Part shown: piece after piece, positions 35,902-44,321 of the stretch | How the letters are laid out: the number at the start of each line of letters is the position of its first letter | Numbering within the stretch: position 1 is the first letter of the stretch | Source: DAHUYF01 sp035945115 | GTDB lineage: Bacteria > Pseudomonadota > Alphaproteobacteria > ATCC43930 > CGMCC-115725 | Assembly (NCBI GenBank): GCA_035945115.1 | Contig: DASZAN010000225.1 | Span: 11,400 to 75,399 of the forward strand | Length of the DNA stretch: 64,000 bases | Direction: 5' to 3' | Program-made: the position numbers and the translations under genes | Notes under the pieces: generated by a model | Told to the model about the DNA's origin: nothing | The model's input: only the letters and a program-made list of their open reading frames with translations | The model's database searches: none

Positions 35902-36681
35902 ATGGCGATGGATGTCCCCCCTTCCTACGTATTCGACTACCGGGCGTTCGACACGTTGCCCGCGCTTCTCGTCGCCCCTTTCGTCGGCAGCTTCCTTGGG
36001 GTGGTCATCGAGCGGGTCGATACACCGCAGAGCATCCTCTGGGGACGCTCCGCCTGCCCACATTGCGGAACGGTGCTCGCGCCCCGAGATTTGGTGCCGC
36101 TCGCGAGCTGGCTCCTCGCGCGCGGCCGCTGCCGCCATTGCGGGAAGCCTCTCGGCCTCTTCTATCCGGTGATCGAGCTTGCCGCGCTCGGGGTGGCGTT
36201 GTGGTCGGCGACGCTGACCGCCGGTGCTGCCGCCTGGGCGAGCGACATCCTCGGCTGGACGGTCCTGGCGCTCGCGGTCATCGATGCGCGGCATTTCCTG
36301 TTGCCGGACTTCCTGACCTTGCCGCTGGTGCCGCTCGGGCTCGGGGCGAACGCCCTCATTGACCCTGGGAACCTTGAATCCGCCGTGATCGGCGCCGCCG
36401 CTGGCTTCCTCGCCATTGTCGTCGTCCGGCAGCTCTATTGGTGGTGGCGGGGGCGGGAAGGCATCGGGCTCGGCGATGCCAAGCTGCTCGCCGCGGCGGG
36501 CGCTTGGGTGGGCTGGCCGGGCCTCCCGAGCGTAGTGCTGATCGCGGCGCTCGCCGCCTTGGCCGCGACTTTGATTCGTCATATTCCCCGTGGTAGCATT
36601 CCTCTCACCGAACGCGTGCCCTTCGGTTCAAGTCTTTGTATTGGCACTTGGATCGTGTGGCTTTATGGGCCGCTTCAGTAG
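35902..36681 (+). CDS. gspO: Prepilin peptidase/N-methyltransferase (GspO, A24 family)
   Basis: A 259-residue integral membrane aspartyl protease that cleaves and methylates type II secretion pseudopilins. The cytoplasmic zinc loop has Cys52/Cys55 (CPHC) and Cys77/Cys80 (CRHC). The catalytic Asp are in LAVIDARHFLLPD and GIGLGDAKLLAAAGAWVG. Six to seven hydrophobic segments follow the loop. The frame is open back to 35767, but the family normally begins about 15 residues before the first helix, which fits the ATG at 35902 or 35908; neither has a strong ribosome site. It heads the operon, with an 86-bp gap before gspE. Confidence 0.92.
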   Translation: MAMDVPPSYVFDYRAFDTLPALLVAPFVGSFLGVVIERVDTPQSILWGRSACPHCGTVLAPRDLVPLASWLLARGRCRHCGKPLGLFYPVIELAALGVALWSATLTAGAAAWASDILGWTVLALAVIDARHFLLPDFLTLPLVPLGLGANALIDPGNLESAVIGAAAGFLAIVVVRQLYWWWRGREGIGLGDAKLLAAAGAWVGWPGLPSVVLIAALAALAATLIRHIPRGSIPLTERVPFGSSLCIGTWIVWLYGPLQ

Positions 36682-36767
36682 TCCGGGCGCAGGAGAGACG
36701 GCCTTGCTCGGCCGCGCGCCGCGCTCGACGGCAAGCGATCATCGGCTGAGGAAGGAGGGAGGCGAGC

Positions 36768-38471
36768 GTGCGCCTTGACCGCGCCAGTTTCGAACGCGCG
36801 CTCGCGAGTCGCCTCGTCGAAGCGGGAAAGCTCGACGAAGCGGCCGCCGACCGGGCGCTCCGGCTGCGCCAGGAGAGCACCGAGCGGCTCGAGCAGATTC
36901 TGGCGAAGCTCGGCCTCGTGCCCGAGCGCGATATCGCTTCCGCCATGGCCCACGAGCTCGATCTGCCGCTCGCCGGTCCCGGCGACTATCCGGACGCGCC
37001 GGTCTGCGAGGGGGCGAGCCCGAAATTCCTCCGCCAAGCGCAAATCCTGCCGCTCGCCGAGACCGACGAGCATCTCGAGATCGCTGCCGCCGATCCGCTC
37101 GACGAGCATGCGGTGCGCTCGATGTCGCTCCTGGCGGGAAAGCCGGTGCGGCTTCGCGTCGCCGCGCCCTCGGACATCGAGCTCGCCTACGAGCGGCTTT
37201 ATGGCGGCGAAAAGGGCTCGCTCGGCGAGATCGTCGACGAGATCGAGGAGAGCCGCGAGGGCGGCGTCGACGAGGACGTCAATCGCCTCCGCGATCTCGC
37301 GAGCGAGGCGCCGGTCATCCGCCTCGTCAACCTGCTCATCGCGCGCGCCGTCGAGAGCCGCGCCTCCGACATTCACATCGAGCCGTTCCAGGATCGCCTC
37401 ATGGTACGCTACCGCATCGACGGCGTGCTGCGCGAAGGGGCGACGCCGCCGGTGCGTCTTCGCGCCGCCATCGTCTCGCGCATCAAGATCATGGCGAAGC
37501 TCAACATAGCCGAGCGCCGGTTGCCGCAGGATGGCCGCATTCGCGTGGCGATCCGCGGCCGCGATTACGATCTCCGGATCGCCACCGTGCCGACCTTGCA
37601 CGGCGAGCGCGTCACCATGCGCATTCTCGATCGCGGCTCGCTCGTCGAGGATTTCGCCACCTTGGGCTTTCGCCCCGACACGTTCGAGCGCTACCGCGAG
37701 CTTCTCGATGTGCCGCAGGGAATCCTGCTGGTGACGGGGCCGACCGGCAGCGGCAAAACGACGACGCTCTATACGAGCCTGACGCGGCTGAATACGCCCG
37801 AGAAAAACATTTTCACCGTCGAGGACCCGATCGAATATCAGCTCGACGGCGTCAGCCAAGTGCAGGTGAAGCCGCAGATCGGTCTCACCTTCGCCGAGAT
37901 CCTGCGCACGCTGCTGCGTCACAATCCCGACATCATCATGATCGGCGAGATGCGCGACCTCGAGACCGCCGAGATCGCCATCCAGGCGGCGCTCACCGGC
38001 CATCTCGTGCTCTCGACGCTCCATACCAACAACGCCGCGAGCTCGATCACCCGGCTTCTCGACATGAAGGTCGCCGACTACCTCGTGACTTCCACCGTGA
38101 ACGGCGTCGCCGCGCAGCGTCTTGTCCGCCGCCTCTGCCAGAGCTGCCGGCGGCCCCGTCACGTGCTCGAGGAAGTAGCCGACCGCCTCGGTCTTCGCGC
38201 GCTCGCGAACGGCGCCGCGCCGCAGCTTTGGGATGCCGTCGGATGCGCCGACTGCGCCGGCACCGGCTATCGCGGCCAGATGGCGGTGCTCGAGGTGCTC
38301 GCCATGTCGGACGCGATCCGCCGCCTCGTGCTCAATCACGCCGAGGCGCGCGAAATCCACGGGGTTGCCGTCGAGGAAGGCATGCGCACCATGTACCAGG
38401 ACGGGCTCCTCAAGGCGCTCGACGGCGACACCACGATCGAGGAGGTGTTGCGCGTCACGCGCGACGTCTGA
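36768..38471 (+). CDS. gspE: Type II secretion ATPase GspE
   Basis: A 567-residue cytoplasmic hexameric ATPase that drives pseudopilus assembly. The N-terminal MshEN-like domain (about 1-150) is followed by the ATPase core with Walker A GPTGSGKTTTLY (about 323-334), the Asp box and Walker B IIMIGEMRDLETAEIA, and the His-box STLHTNNA. The zinc tetracysteine motif CQSC...CADC at about 458-495 is intact. It has a GTG start with a GGAGG site. GspF follows after 3 bp. Confidence 0.96.
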   Translation: MRLDRASFERALASRLVEAGKLDEAAADRALRLRQESTERLEQILAKLGLVPERDIASAMAHELDLPLAGPGDYPDAPVCEGASPKFLRQAQILPLAETDEHLEIAAADPLDEHAVRSMSLLAGKPVRLRVAAPSDIELAYERLYGGEKGSLGEIVDEIEESREGGVDEDVNRLRDLASEAPVIRLVNLLIARAVESRASDIHIEPFQDRLMVRYRIDGVLREGATPPVRLRAAIVSRIKIMAKLNIAERRLPQDGRIRVAIRGRDYDLRIATVPTLHGERVTMRILDRGSLVEDFATLGFRPDTFERYRELLDVPQGILLVTGPTGSGKTTTLYTSLTRLNTPEKNIFTVEDPIEYQLDGVSQVQVKPQIGLTFAEILRTLLRHNPDIIMIGEMRDLETAEIAIQAALTGHLVLSTLHTNNAASSITRLLDMKVADYLVTSTVNGVAAQRLVRRLCQSCRRPRHVLEEVADRLGLRALANGAAPQLWDAVGCADCAGTGYRGQMAVLEVLAMSDAIRRLVLNHAEAREIHGVAVEEGMRTMYQDGLLKALDGDTTIEEVLRVTRDV

Positions 38472-38474
38472 GCC

Positions 38475-39695
38475 ATGCCGCAATTCCGCTACGTCGCCGT
38501 CGAAGCGTCCTCCGAGACGATCGAGGGCCGCATGGAAGCGCCGAGCAAATCGGCGGTGATCGAGCGCCTCCACGCCGCGGGCCATGTGCCGATCCGCGTG
38601 CACGAGGTGAGCGCGGGGTCGCTTGCCACCGTCGATCTCGGCGAGGTCTTTGGCCGGCGCACCCTCTCGCGTCGGTCGCTCGCGCTCATCACCGGGCAGC
38701 TCGCGACCTTGCTCGAGGCTGGGTTGGCGCTCGACGAGGCGCTCGCCATCGTCGAGGAGCTGGTGGAGCGGCCGCGCGAACGACAGTGTCTCCGCAGGCT
38801 CCGCGACAAGATCAGCGGCGGCGCGACGCTGGCGGACGCGATGGCGGCCGAGAGTGCCGCCTTTCCGGATTTCTGCGTCAGCATGGTGCGCGCGGGCGAG
38901 GCCGGCGGCAGCCTCGAAGCGGTGCTGGCGCGACTTGCCGAATATATCGAGCGCAGCCGCGCCGCGCGCGAGCACATCAAATCGGCGCTCGTCTATCCCG
39001 CCATCGTGGCCGTCATCTGCATCGGCTCGATCGTGGTCCTCCTTGGCTTCGTCGTGCCACGCTTCCGCCCGCTCTTCGAGCAAGCGGGCACGGCGCTGCC
39101 GCCCGCGGCGAGCGCGCTCCTCGCCGCGGCGGATTTCTTCGCCGATTACTGGTGGCTTGCGCTCCTGGTGCTCGTCGTCGCCGCGCTCCTCGCCTATCGG
39201 CAATTGAAGAACCCCGCGGCGCGGAAAGCCTGGCAGCGCCTAGCCCTCCGCCTGCCGCTCGTCGGGCCCCTCATCGCCAAGTTCGAGATCGTGCAGTTGA
39301 GCCGCACGCTCGGCACCTTGCTCAAGAATGGCGTCTCGCTTTTGAGCGCACTCGCGATCACCCGCGAGACGACGCGCAATGTCGTCTTTGCCGAGGCGAT
39401 CGAGCTCGTTGCCGAGCGCGCCCAAACCGGCAAGGGCTTGGCCGAGCCAATGCGCGCCTCCGGTGTCTTCCCGTCGCTCGTCGTCCATCTCATGCGCGTC
39501 GGCGAGGAGAGCGGCCGCCAGGACGAGATGCTCTTCAAGCTTGCCGACATCTACGAAGCCGAGCTGCGCCAGAGCACGGACCGCCTGTTGGCGCTCGTCG
39601 GACCGACGCTCACCATCGTCATGGGCGCCATCGTCGCTGGTGTCATAGGCTCGATCCTGACGGCGGTGCTCAGCATTTATGATCTCGCGATATGA
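38475..39695 (+). CDS. gspF: Type II secretion inner-membrane protein GspF
   Basis: A 406-residue platform protein with two T2SF domains (about 70-195 and 275-400). Each begins with a GxxLxxAL-type segment (EAGLALDEALAIVEEL, KNGVSLLSALAITRET) and has the hallmark MVRAGEAGGSLEAVL and LMRVGEESGRQDEML. Three membrane segments lie near 170-192, 225-245 and 375-400. The interaction partner is GspE, encoded 3 bp upstream; gspG starts 13 bp downstream. Confidence 0.96.
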   Translation: MPQFRYVAVEASSETIEGRMEAPSKSAVIERLHAAGHVPIRVHEVSAGSLATVDLGEVFGRRTLSRRSLALITGQLATLLEAGLALDEALAIVEELVERPRERQCLRRLRDKISGGATLADAMAAESAAFPDFCVSMVRAGEAGGSLEAVLARLAEYIERSRAAREHIKSALVYPAIVAVICIGSIVVLLGFVVPRFRPLFEQAGTALPPAASALLAAADFFADYWWLALLVLVVAALLAYRQLKNPAARKAWQRLALRLPLVGPLIAKFEIVQLSRTLGTLLKNGVSLLSALAITRETTRNVVFAEAIELVAERAQTGKGLAEPMRASGVFPSLVVHLMRVGEESGRQDEMLFKLADIYEAELRQSTDRLLALVGPTLTIVMGAIVAGVIGSILTAVLSIYDLAI

Positions 39696-39708
39696 GGAGG
39701 TAAGGCCG

Positions 39709-40167
39709 GTGTTCTCGATCTCGCAAACTTGGCGCCGCCGAGCCGTCGCGCGCCGCCGGCGTGACGCCGGCTTCACCCTTGTCGAGCTCCTGGTCGTGCT
39801 GGCGATCCTGGGCTTGCTCGTCGCCCTCGCGACGCCGCAGGTGCTCAAATATCTCGCCAAGTCGAAGGTCGACACGGCGCGGATCGAGATGGCCAATCTC
39901 GGCACCTCACTCGATCTCTTCCTGATCGACAACGGCCGTTACCCGACGCAGCAGGAGGGGTTGCAGGCGCTGGTCATCAATCCCGGCGGCTTGCCCGGCT
40001 GGCACGGCCCCTACATCAAGACGCGCTCGGGCATGCCGCTCGATCCCTGGGGCCATCCCTACCAGTACCGCATACCCGGCCAGTCGGGGGAATACGACTT
40101 GTTCACGGTCGGCCCCGACAATCAGGCGATCAGCACCGTCGACACCCAGGGCGTGACAACGCGGTGA
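39709..40167 (+). CDS. gspG: Major pseudopilin GspG
   Basis: A 152-residue pseudopilin. The prepilin peptidase site is AG/FTLVELLVVLAILGLL (cleavage after Gly21). The soluble domain has the GspG pattern: NGRYPTQQEGLQALV, GPYIK, PLDPWGHPYQYRIPG, YDLFTVGPDNQ, including the calcium-site region. The GTG at 39709 has GGAGGT 7 nt upstream and lies after the gspF stop. An earlier ATG overlapping gspF would give a longer basic leader. Confidence 0.95.
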   Translation: MFSISQTWRRRAVARRRRDAGFTLVELLVVLAILGLLVALATPQVLKYLAKSKVDTARIEMANLGTSLDLFLIDNGRYPTQQEGLQALVINPGGLPGWHGPYIKTRSGMPLDPWGHPYQYRIPGQSGEYDLFTVGPDNQAISTVDTQGVTTR

Positions 40168-40616
40168 GCGAAAGGAGCCGCGGCTTCACGCTTCTGGAGC
40201 TGGTCGTCGTACTGGCGATCGCTGCGCTCGTCCTCGCCGCCGTGCTGCCCGTCGGCGGCCGGCGTGGTGGACGCGAGCTCGAACGCGCCGCGCGCGACGT
40301 CGCCGCCTCGCTGCGTCTTGTCCGCGAGCGCGCCATCCTCGCCAATGCGACCACCGCCCTCACCGTCGATCTCGAGCACGGCTTTTATCAAGGGGAAGGG
40401 GGCCGTGCGGCGGCATTTCCGCGCGGCGCCGAGGTGCGGCTTGCGACGACGGCCACGGAAGAGGAAAGCCCAAAGATCGGCCGCATCCGCTTCTATCCCG
40501 ACGGCAGCGCCAGCGGCGGCGGCCTCATGCTGCGCCGCGACGGCGAGCGCCTTGCCGTCCTCGTCGACTGGCTCACCGGCGGGGTCTCGGTGCGCAACGA
40601 GAAAGACCGGCAGTGA
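40164..40616 (+). CDS. gspH: Minor pseudopilin GspH
   Basis: A 150-residue pseudopilin with a short leader MSERSRG/FTLLELVVVLAIAALVL. The globular part (LERAARDVAASLRLVRERAILANATTALTVDLEHGFYQ and IRFYPDGSASGGGLMLRRDGERLAVLVDWLTGGV) matches the GspH/FimT domain. The GTG start overlaps the gspG stop by 4 nt, and its own stop overlaps the nominal gspI start (GTGA). Confidence 0.92.
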   Translation: MSERSRGFTLLELVVVLAIAALVLAAVLPVGGRRGGRELERAARDVAASLRLVRERAILANATTALTVDLEHGFYQGEGGRAAAFPRGAEVRLATTATEEESPKIGRIRFYPDGSASGGGLMLRRDGERLAVLVDWLTGGVSVRNEKDRQ

Positions 40617-41182
40617 TCGGACGCACGCCAAGACCTCCTCAATGTTATCGCCCCTCGCCCCCACGAAGTGCAGGAGGGGGTAGGGTGAGGGGGTGCTTCG
40701 GCGCCTGGATCTCTGTCATCGCGCGCGCGGCGCCGCTCCCCTCACACTACCCCCTCCCGCCGCAAGGGCGGGTGGAGAGGGGCAATCTCGAGCTTGGGCC
40801 GGTCAGGAGCCGCGTCGCCGGCTTCACCTTGGCCGAGATGCTCGTCGCCTTCACCGTCGCCGTGCTGCTGCTTGGCGCGGTTTACCGTGTGTTTTCCGCA
40901 GGGCTGCGCGCCGAGGGGAGTGCTGAGGCTTATGCGAAGGCGGTGCTGATCGCGCAATCGAGCCTCGATACCCTTTGGCTCGGTCCCGTTGCCGAAGGCG
41001 ATGTCAGCGACAGCGTCGGCGCCTATGCGCGCCATGTCAGCGTGAAGCGGCGGAGCGATCTGGTGCGCGACGATCAGCGTCGACCGCTGGCGGCCTACGA
41101 GATGGGCGTCGATGTGCTTTGGCGCGACGGCGTGCGCCAGCGCCAAGTTTCGCTCTCGGCGATCCGCTTGGGACCGCCATGA
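40613..41182 (+). CDS. gspI: Minor pseudopilin GspI, with repeat-bearing N-terminal leader
   Basis: A pseudopilin with cleavage motif VAG/FTLAEMLVAFTVAVLLLGAVY. From the GTG at 40613, which overlaps the gspH stop, the leader would be 70 residues, far longer than the usual 6-20. The extra stretch is encoded by a palindromic repeat element (40651-40782). A second in-frame GTG at 40772 would give a normal 17-residue leader, and it lies directly at the end of the repeat, so it may be the working start. The mature domain (about 119 residues) resembles GspI, with VLIAQSSLDTLW typical. Confidence 0.85.
   Translation: MIGRTPRPPQCYRPSPPRSAGGGRVRGCFGAWISVIARAAPLPSHYPLPPQGRVERGNLELGPVRSRVAGFTLAEMLVAFTVAVLLLGAVYRVFSAGLRAEGSAEAYAKAVLIAQSSLDTLWLGPVAEGDVSDSVGAYARHVSVKRRSDLVRDDQRRPLAAYEMGVDVLWRDGVRQRQVSLSAIRLGPP
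40651..40782. repeat. Palindromic GC-rich repeat pair inside gspI 5' end
   Basis: Two arms are related by inversion: 40651-40693 and 40738-40782. Both carry CCCCTC and AGGGGGTAGxGTGAGGGG-type blocks with an internal hairpin. The same family of blocks occurs at 46674, 47635, 48759, 52981 and 55024. The element remains in frame with gspI. Confidence 0.65.
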
Positions 41183-41853
41183 GCGCGGGGCGCCTCCGTT
41201 CCGCGGCGGGCTTCACGCTGCTCGAGCTCCTGATCGGCATCGCGGTGCTGGGCCTTCTCATGGGCATGCTCTTCGGCGGCCTGCGGCTCGCGAGCCATCA
41301 AGTGGAATGGCGCACTGCGCGGCTCGACCGCGGCTCCCGCGTCACCCTCGTTCAGGCGTTCATGCGCCGCAGTCTTGCCGATGCGCGTCCTCTCGAGATC
41401 GAGGGGTCGCGCCCGAGCATCGCCGGTCCCACGGTGGCGCTCGCTTTCGACGGAACGGCCGAGGAACTCGAATTCGTCGGCCCTGCGCCGGAAAGTGCCG
41501 AGAGCGGCGGGCTCGAGCTCATAGGCCTCGGGCTCGTGCGGCGCGGTGCCGCGGCGGGCGCGCTCAGCCTTCGGGTGCGCGCCTATGACACGGGCGCCGG
41601 CGGGGCCACCGCGCCGTTGCGCGAGACCCTGGTGCTCGAAGGGGTGCGGCAGGCGCAATTCGCCTATTTCGGCGTGATCGCGGGCGAGACCGCGCCGCGC
41701 TGGCACGAGAGTTGGCGCGAACTGCCTTATCTCCCGGCGCTGGTGCGCCTGACGCTCACCTTGTCCGGGGGCGAGAGGGTGCCCGATCTCGTCGTGGCGT
41801 TGCGCCTTTCGCAAGATCCGAGCCTTTGGCATGGCGGCCCGGAGCGACCTTAA
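41179..41853 (+). CDS. gspJ: Minor pseudopilin GspJ
   Basis: A 224-residue pseudopilin with leader MSAGRLRSAAG/FTLLELLIGIAVLGLL. The C-terminal domain is larger than in GspG-I, as expected for GspJ, with LRETLVLEGVRQAQFAYFG and WRELPYLPALVRLTLTL. The ATG overlaps the gspI stop by 4 nt. A 90-bp gap follows before gspL, with a TATGAT hexamer at 41893 that could be a -10 element of an internal promoter (weak evidence). Confidence 0.92.
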   Translation: MSAGRLRSAAGFTLLELLIGIAVLGLLMGMLFGGLRLASHQVEWRTARLDRGSRVTLVQAFMRRSLADARPLEIEGSRPSIAGPTVALAFDGTAEELEFVGPAPESAESGGLELIGLGLVRRGAAAGALSLRVRAYDTGAGGATAPLRETLVLEGVRQAQFAYFGVIAGETAPRWHESWRELPYLPALVRLTLTLSGGERVPDLVVALRLSQDPSLWHGGPERP

Positions 41854-41943
41854 CGCCATCGTTCGCGAGTCTCGCGGCCGCCACCGCTGTGCTATGATCG
41901 GTGCCGGACAGGCGGACCCTCCGGCAGCAACGCACCGTCAATA

Positions 41944-43047
41944 ATGAGTTCGATGAAGCGCCTTTTCGTCCTGATGCGCGTCGCCTTCGAGTGGTGGGTG
42001 GGCGAGCTGCGCGCCATGATTCCGGAGCGGCTTACCCGCGGTCTCGCGCGGAGCGCCGATCGGCTGGTGCTGCTCGATGAGGGCGATGCCATTGAGCTGC
42101 GGATCGAGCGCGGCCGGTCGGTCGAGCGCCTGGCGGTGCTGGCAGGCAGCGAGGACGAAGCGAAACGGCGTCTCCCGGCCATTCTACGCCGCCGCGGCAT
42201 CGACCGTGCGGTGCATGCCGGCGCGATCGAGGTGACGATGCGGCTTGCCGCGGCGCGCGGCACGCGCACCGTCATCGATCTGCCGCTCATCGCCGAGTCC
42301 AATTTGCGCGAGGTGATCTCCTTCGAGCTCGACCGTCACACGCCGTTCAATCCAACGCAAGCCTACCATGCCCATCGCATTCTCGCGCGCGAGGCGGCGG
42401 GAAAGCGTCTCAGCGTCGAGCTCACCGTGGTGCCGCGCCGCGTCGTCGCCGACGCGGCGGCGGCGGCTGCGACGTTCGGCCTCGAGCTCGACCGTGTCGA
42501 GCTCGCCGCCGATGGCGAGAACGGCCTTCCCTCGGGCAATCTGCTGCCTGCGGCGGCGCCCGCGCCGCGCCGCGCGGTTACCCGGCTCAACTACGCGCTC
42601 GCGGCGGCTGCGGCGGGGCTTGCGGTGGTGGCAATCTATCTGCCGATCAGCGACGCCGAGAGCCGCGCCAGGGCGCTGGCGCGCGATTTCGCGGCGCTGA
42701 AGCAGTCGGCGGAACGCGCCGCGGCCTTGCGTAAGGAAATCGACGGCGAGCGCAAGGCGGCGCGCTTCGTCATCGATCGCAAGCGCGCCAATCCCAGCGT
42801 TTCGGAGCTGCTCACCGAGATCACCCGCATCCTGCCCGATGCCACCTTCCTCTCGGAATGGCAGCTGCGTGGCAGCGAGCTCGAGCTTACCGGCATCACC
42901 GCTTCGAGCTCCGAGCTCGTGGCGCTCCTCGAGCAGTCGCGCCGCTTCCGCGGCACGAGCTTCCGCTCGCCAGTGACGCCCGACAAACAGACCGGCCGCG
43001 AGCGCTTCCACATCGCGGTGCAGGTGATGCAGGGGAGCGGGACGTGA
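41944..43047 (+). CDS. gspL: Type II secretion protein GspL / PilN-like
   Basis: A 367-residue bitopic protein. A cytoplasmic actin-like half (about 30-210, with LREVISFELDRHTPFNPTQAYH typical of PilM/GspL) is followed by one membrane segment (about 218-237, NYALAAAAAGLAVVAIYLPI). A coiled coil then leads to a PilN-type ferredoxin-like domain (LLTEITRILPDATFLSEWQLRGSELELTGITASSSELVALLEQS). The role is to link GspE to the pseudopilus platform. The stop shares one base with the gspM ATG. Confidence 0.88.
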   Translation: MSSMKRLFVLMRVAFEWWVGELRAMIPERLTRGLARSADRLVLLDEGDAIELRIERGRSVERLAVLAGSEDEAKRRLPAILRRRGIDRAVHAGAIEVTMRLAAARGTRTVIDLPLIAESNLREVISFELDRHTPFNPTQAYHAHRILAREAAGKRLSVELTVVPRRVVADAAAAAATFGLELDRVELAADGENGLPSGNLLPAAAPAPRRAVTRLNYALAAAAAGLAVVAIYLPISDAESRARALARDFAALKQSAERAAALRKEIDGERKAARFVIDRKRANPSVSELLTEITRILPDATFLSEWQLRGSELELTGITASSSELVALLEQSRRFRGTSFRSPVTPDKQTGRERFHIAVQVMQGSGT

Positions 43048-43619
43048 TGGCGCCGCTCTCCGCCAACCTCCGCCGCGCTGCGGCACTGGCCATTCTGGCG
43101 CTCTTGCTGCTGCTGCTCGTCTTCGGCATCGCTGCGCCGATCAAGGAGAGATACGAGGTGGCGCGCGGCTCCAGCGAGCGGCTCGCCGCGGCGCTGACGC
43201 GCGCCGAACGGTCGGATGAGGACGTGGCGGCGCTCGAAACCGAGCTTGCGAAGCTGAAGGAGCGGCGTCCGGACGCCGGCGAATTCCTCCAGAGCGCCAA
43301 CGAGGCCTTGGCAGCCGCCGAGCTACAGAACCGCATCAAATCCGCGGTCGAAGCGGCGCAAGGCGAGCTGCGCAGCACGCAGATCCTGGCGGTCCGCGAG
43401 GAGGGTCAGTTCCGCCAGGCCGCCGTGCGCGGGCAGATCGTGGTGAAGCTCAAGGCGCTGCAGCGTATCTTCTATCAGTTCGAATCCGCCTCGCCGCTCC
43501 TCTTCCTCGACAACGTCGAGATCCGCGCGCGCGGCGCGCAGCGCAATCGTGGTGTCGGCGACGACCCGCTCCTCGAGGTGCGCTTCGACCTCTACGGATA
43601 TCTCCGGAGGCCGGCGTGA
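43047..43619 (+). CDS. gspM: Type II secretion protein GspM
   Basis: A 190-residue protein with one N-terminal membrane helix (about residues 11-28), a coiled coil (about 40-75) and a C-terminal ferredoxin-like domain (ELRSTQILAVREEGQFRQAAVRGQIVVKLKALQRIFYQFES). This is the GspM_II/PilO-like organisation, and it partners GspL. The ATG overlaps the gspL TGA, and the stop overlaps the next start. Confidence 0.85.
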   Translation: MAPLSANLRRAAALAILALLLLLLVFGIAAPIKERYEVARGSSERLAAALTRAERSDEDVAALETELAKLKERRPDAGEFLQSANEALAAAELQNRIKSAVEAAQGELRSTQILAVREEGQFRQAAVRGQIVVKLKALQRIFYQFESASPLLFLDNVEIRARGAQRNRGVGDDPLLEVRFDLYGYLRRPA

Positions 43620-44233
43620 GGCGCGCTCGGGGCGGCGGCTTTCTCGGCACCGCGCTGCTCGCGCTTCTCTGCGGCGGCTTTGCCGTCATCGTTTTCTTCG
43701 AGCTCGAGCCGCCGCTCGCCGATCCCGGCGCCCGCGCCGCCACGCGTCTGCAACAGAAGCCCGCTCTTGCCGCGGCAAGCGAGCCGCGCTTCACCATGTC
43801 GCCGCTGCGTGACTTCGGCGAGGTGCTGGCGCGGCCGGTCTTTTCGGAGACGCGCCGGCCGCCTGCGCCGGAAGCGGCGGCGCCCGGGGCGACGGCGCCC
43901 TTTGCGCTGGTGGGTGTCGTGCTCTCGGCGAAGGAGCGCCATGCGTTGCTCGAGCATGGCCTGCCGCCGCACATCGACCGCGTTGCGGAAGGCCAAGAGG
44001 TGGATGGATGGACTCTCGAAGCGGTGCAACTCGACCGCGTCGTCCTGCGCCGCGGCGACAATCGCGTCGAGGTGAAAGCCAAGGACAAGGCGCCGACGCC
44101 GGCGCCACAGCAGCGCCGCGCCGCTGCCGCGAGCCCGCCGGCGCCGCCGCCATCGCGCGGCGCGCAGCTGCCGTCGGCGCCTCCCGCCGGGGCTTCGCTG
44201 CCGGCACTGTTTGGCGATCCCACGCAACAGTAA
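43616..44233 (+). CDS. Type II secretion GspC/GspN-like protein lacking a PDZ domain
   Basis: A 205-residue protein. One membrane helix (about 11-28) is followed by a linker with FGEVLARPVFSETRRPP (about 67-83), then a homology-region-like domain (LVGVVLSAKERHALLEHGLPPHIDRVAEGQEVDGWTLEAVQLDRVVLRRG) as in GspC. The C-terminus is a Pro/Ala-rich tail, not a PDZ domain. It probably connects the inner platform to the secretin. The position between gspM and gspD is where gspC or gspN is found in short alphaproteobacterial operons. Confidence 0.8.
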   Translation: MRRARGGGFLGTALLALLCGGFAVIVFFELEPPLADPGARAATRLQQKPALAAASEPRFTMSPLRDFGEVLARPVFSETRRPPAPEAAAPGATAPFALVGVVLSAKERHALLEHGLPPHIDRVAEGQEVDGWTLEAVQLDRVVLRRGDNRVEVKAKDKAPTPAPQQRRAAAASPPAPPPSRGAQLPSAPPAGASLPALFGDPTQQ

Positions 44234-44321
44234 AATCACTGTCATGATTCACGTTGCATATTGCGGCGCCGGCCGATCTCCAACAACCTAGACGGCCGAT
44301 TTTGGGGGAGGGTGGCACCGT

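Noticed and set aside
36675..39203. An 842-codon open frame on the minus strand opposite gspE and gspF
   Set aside because: It is antisense to two certain T2SS genes with full motifs; its translation is low-complexity, rich in Arg, His, Glu and Asp, as expected of a shadow frame in GC-rich DNA.
41893..41898. TATGAT as an internal promoter -10 element before gspL
   Set aside because: No acceptable -35 hexamer at 16-18 bp; kept only as a remark in the gspJ entry.
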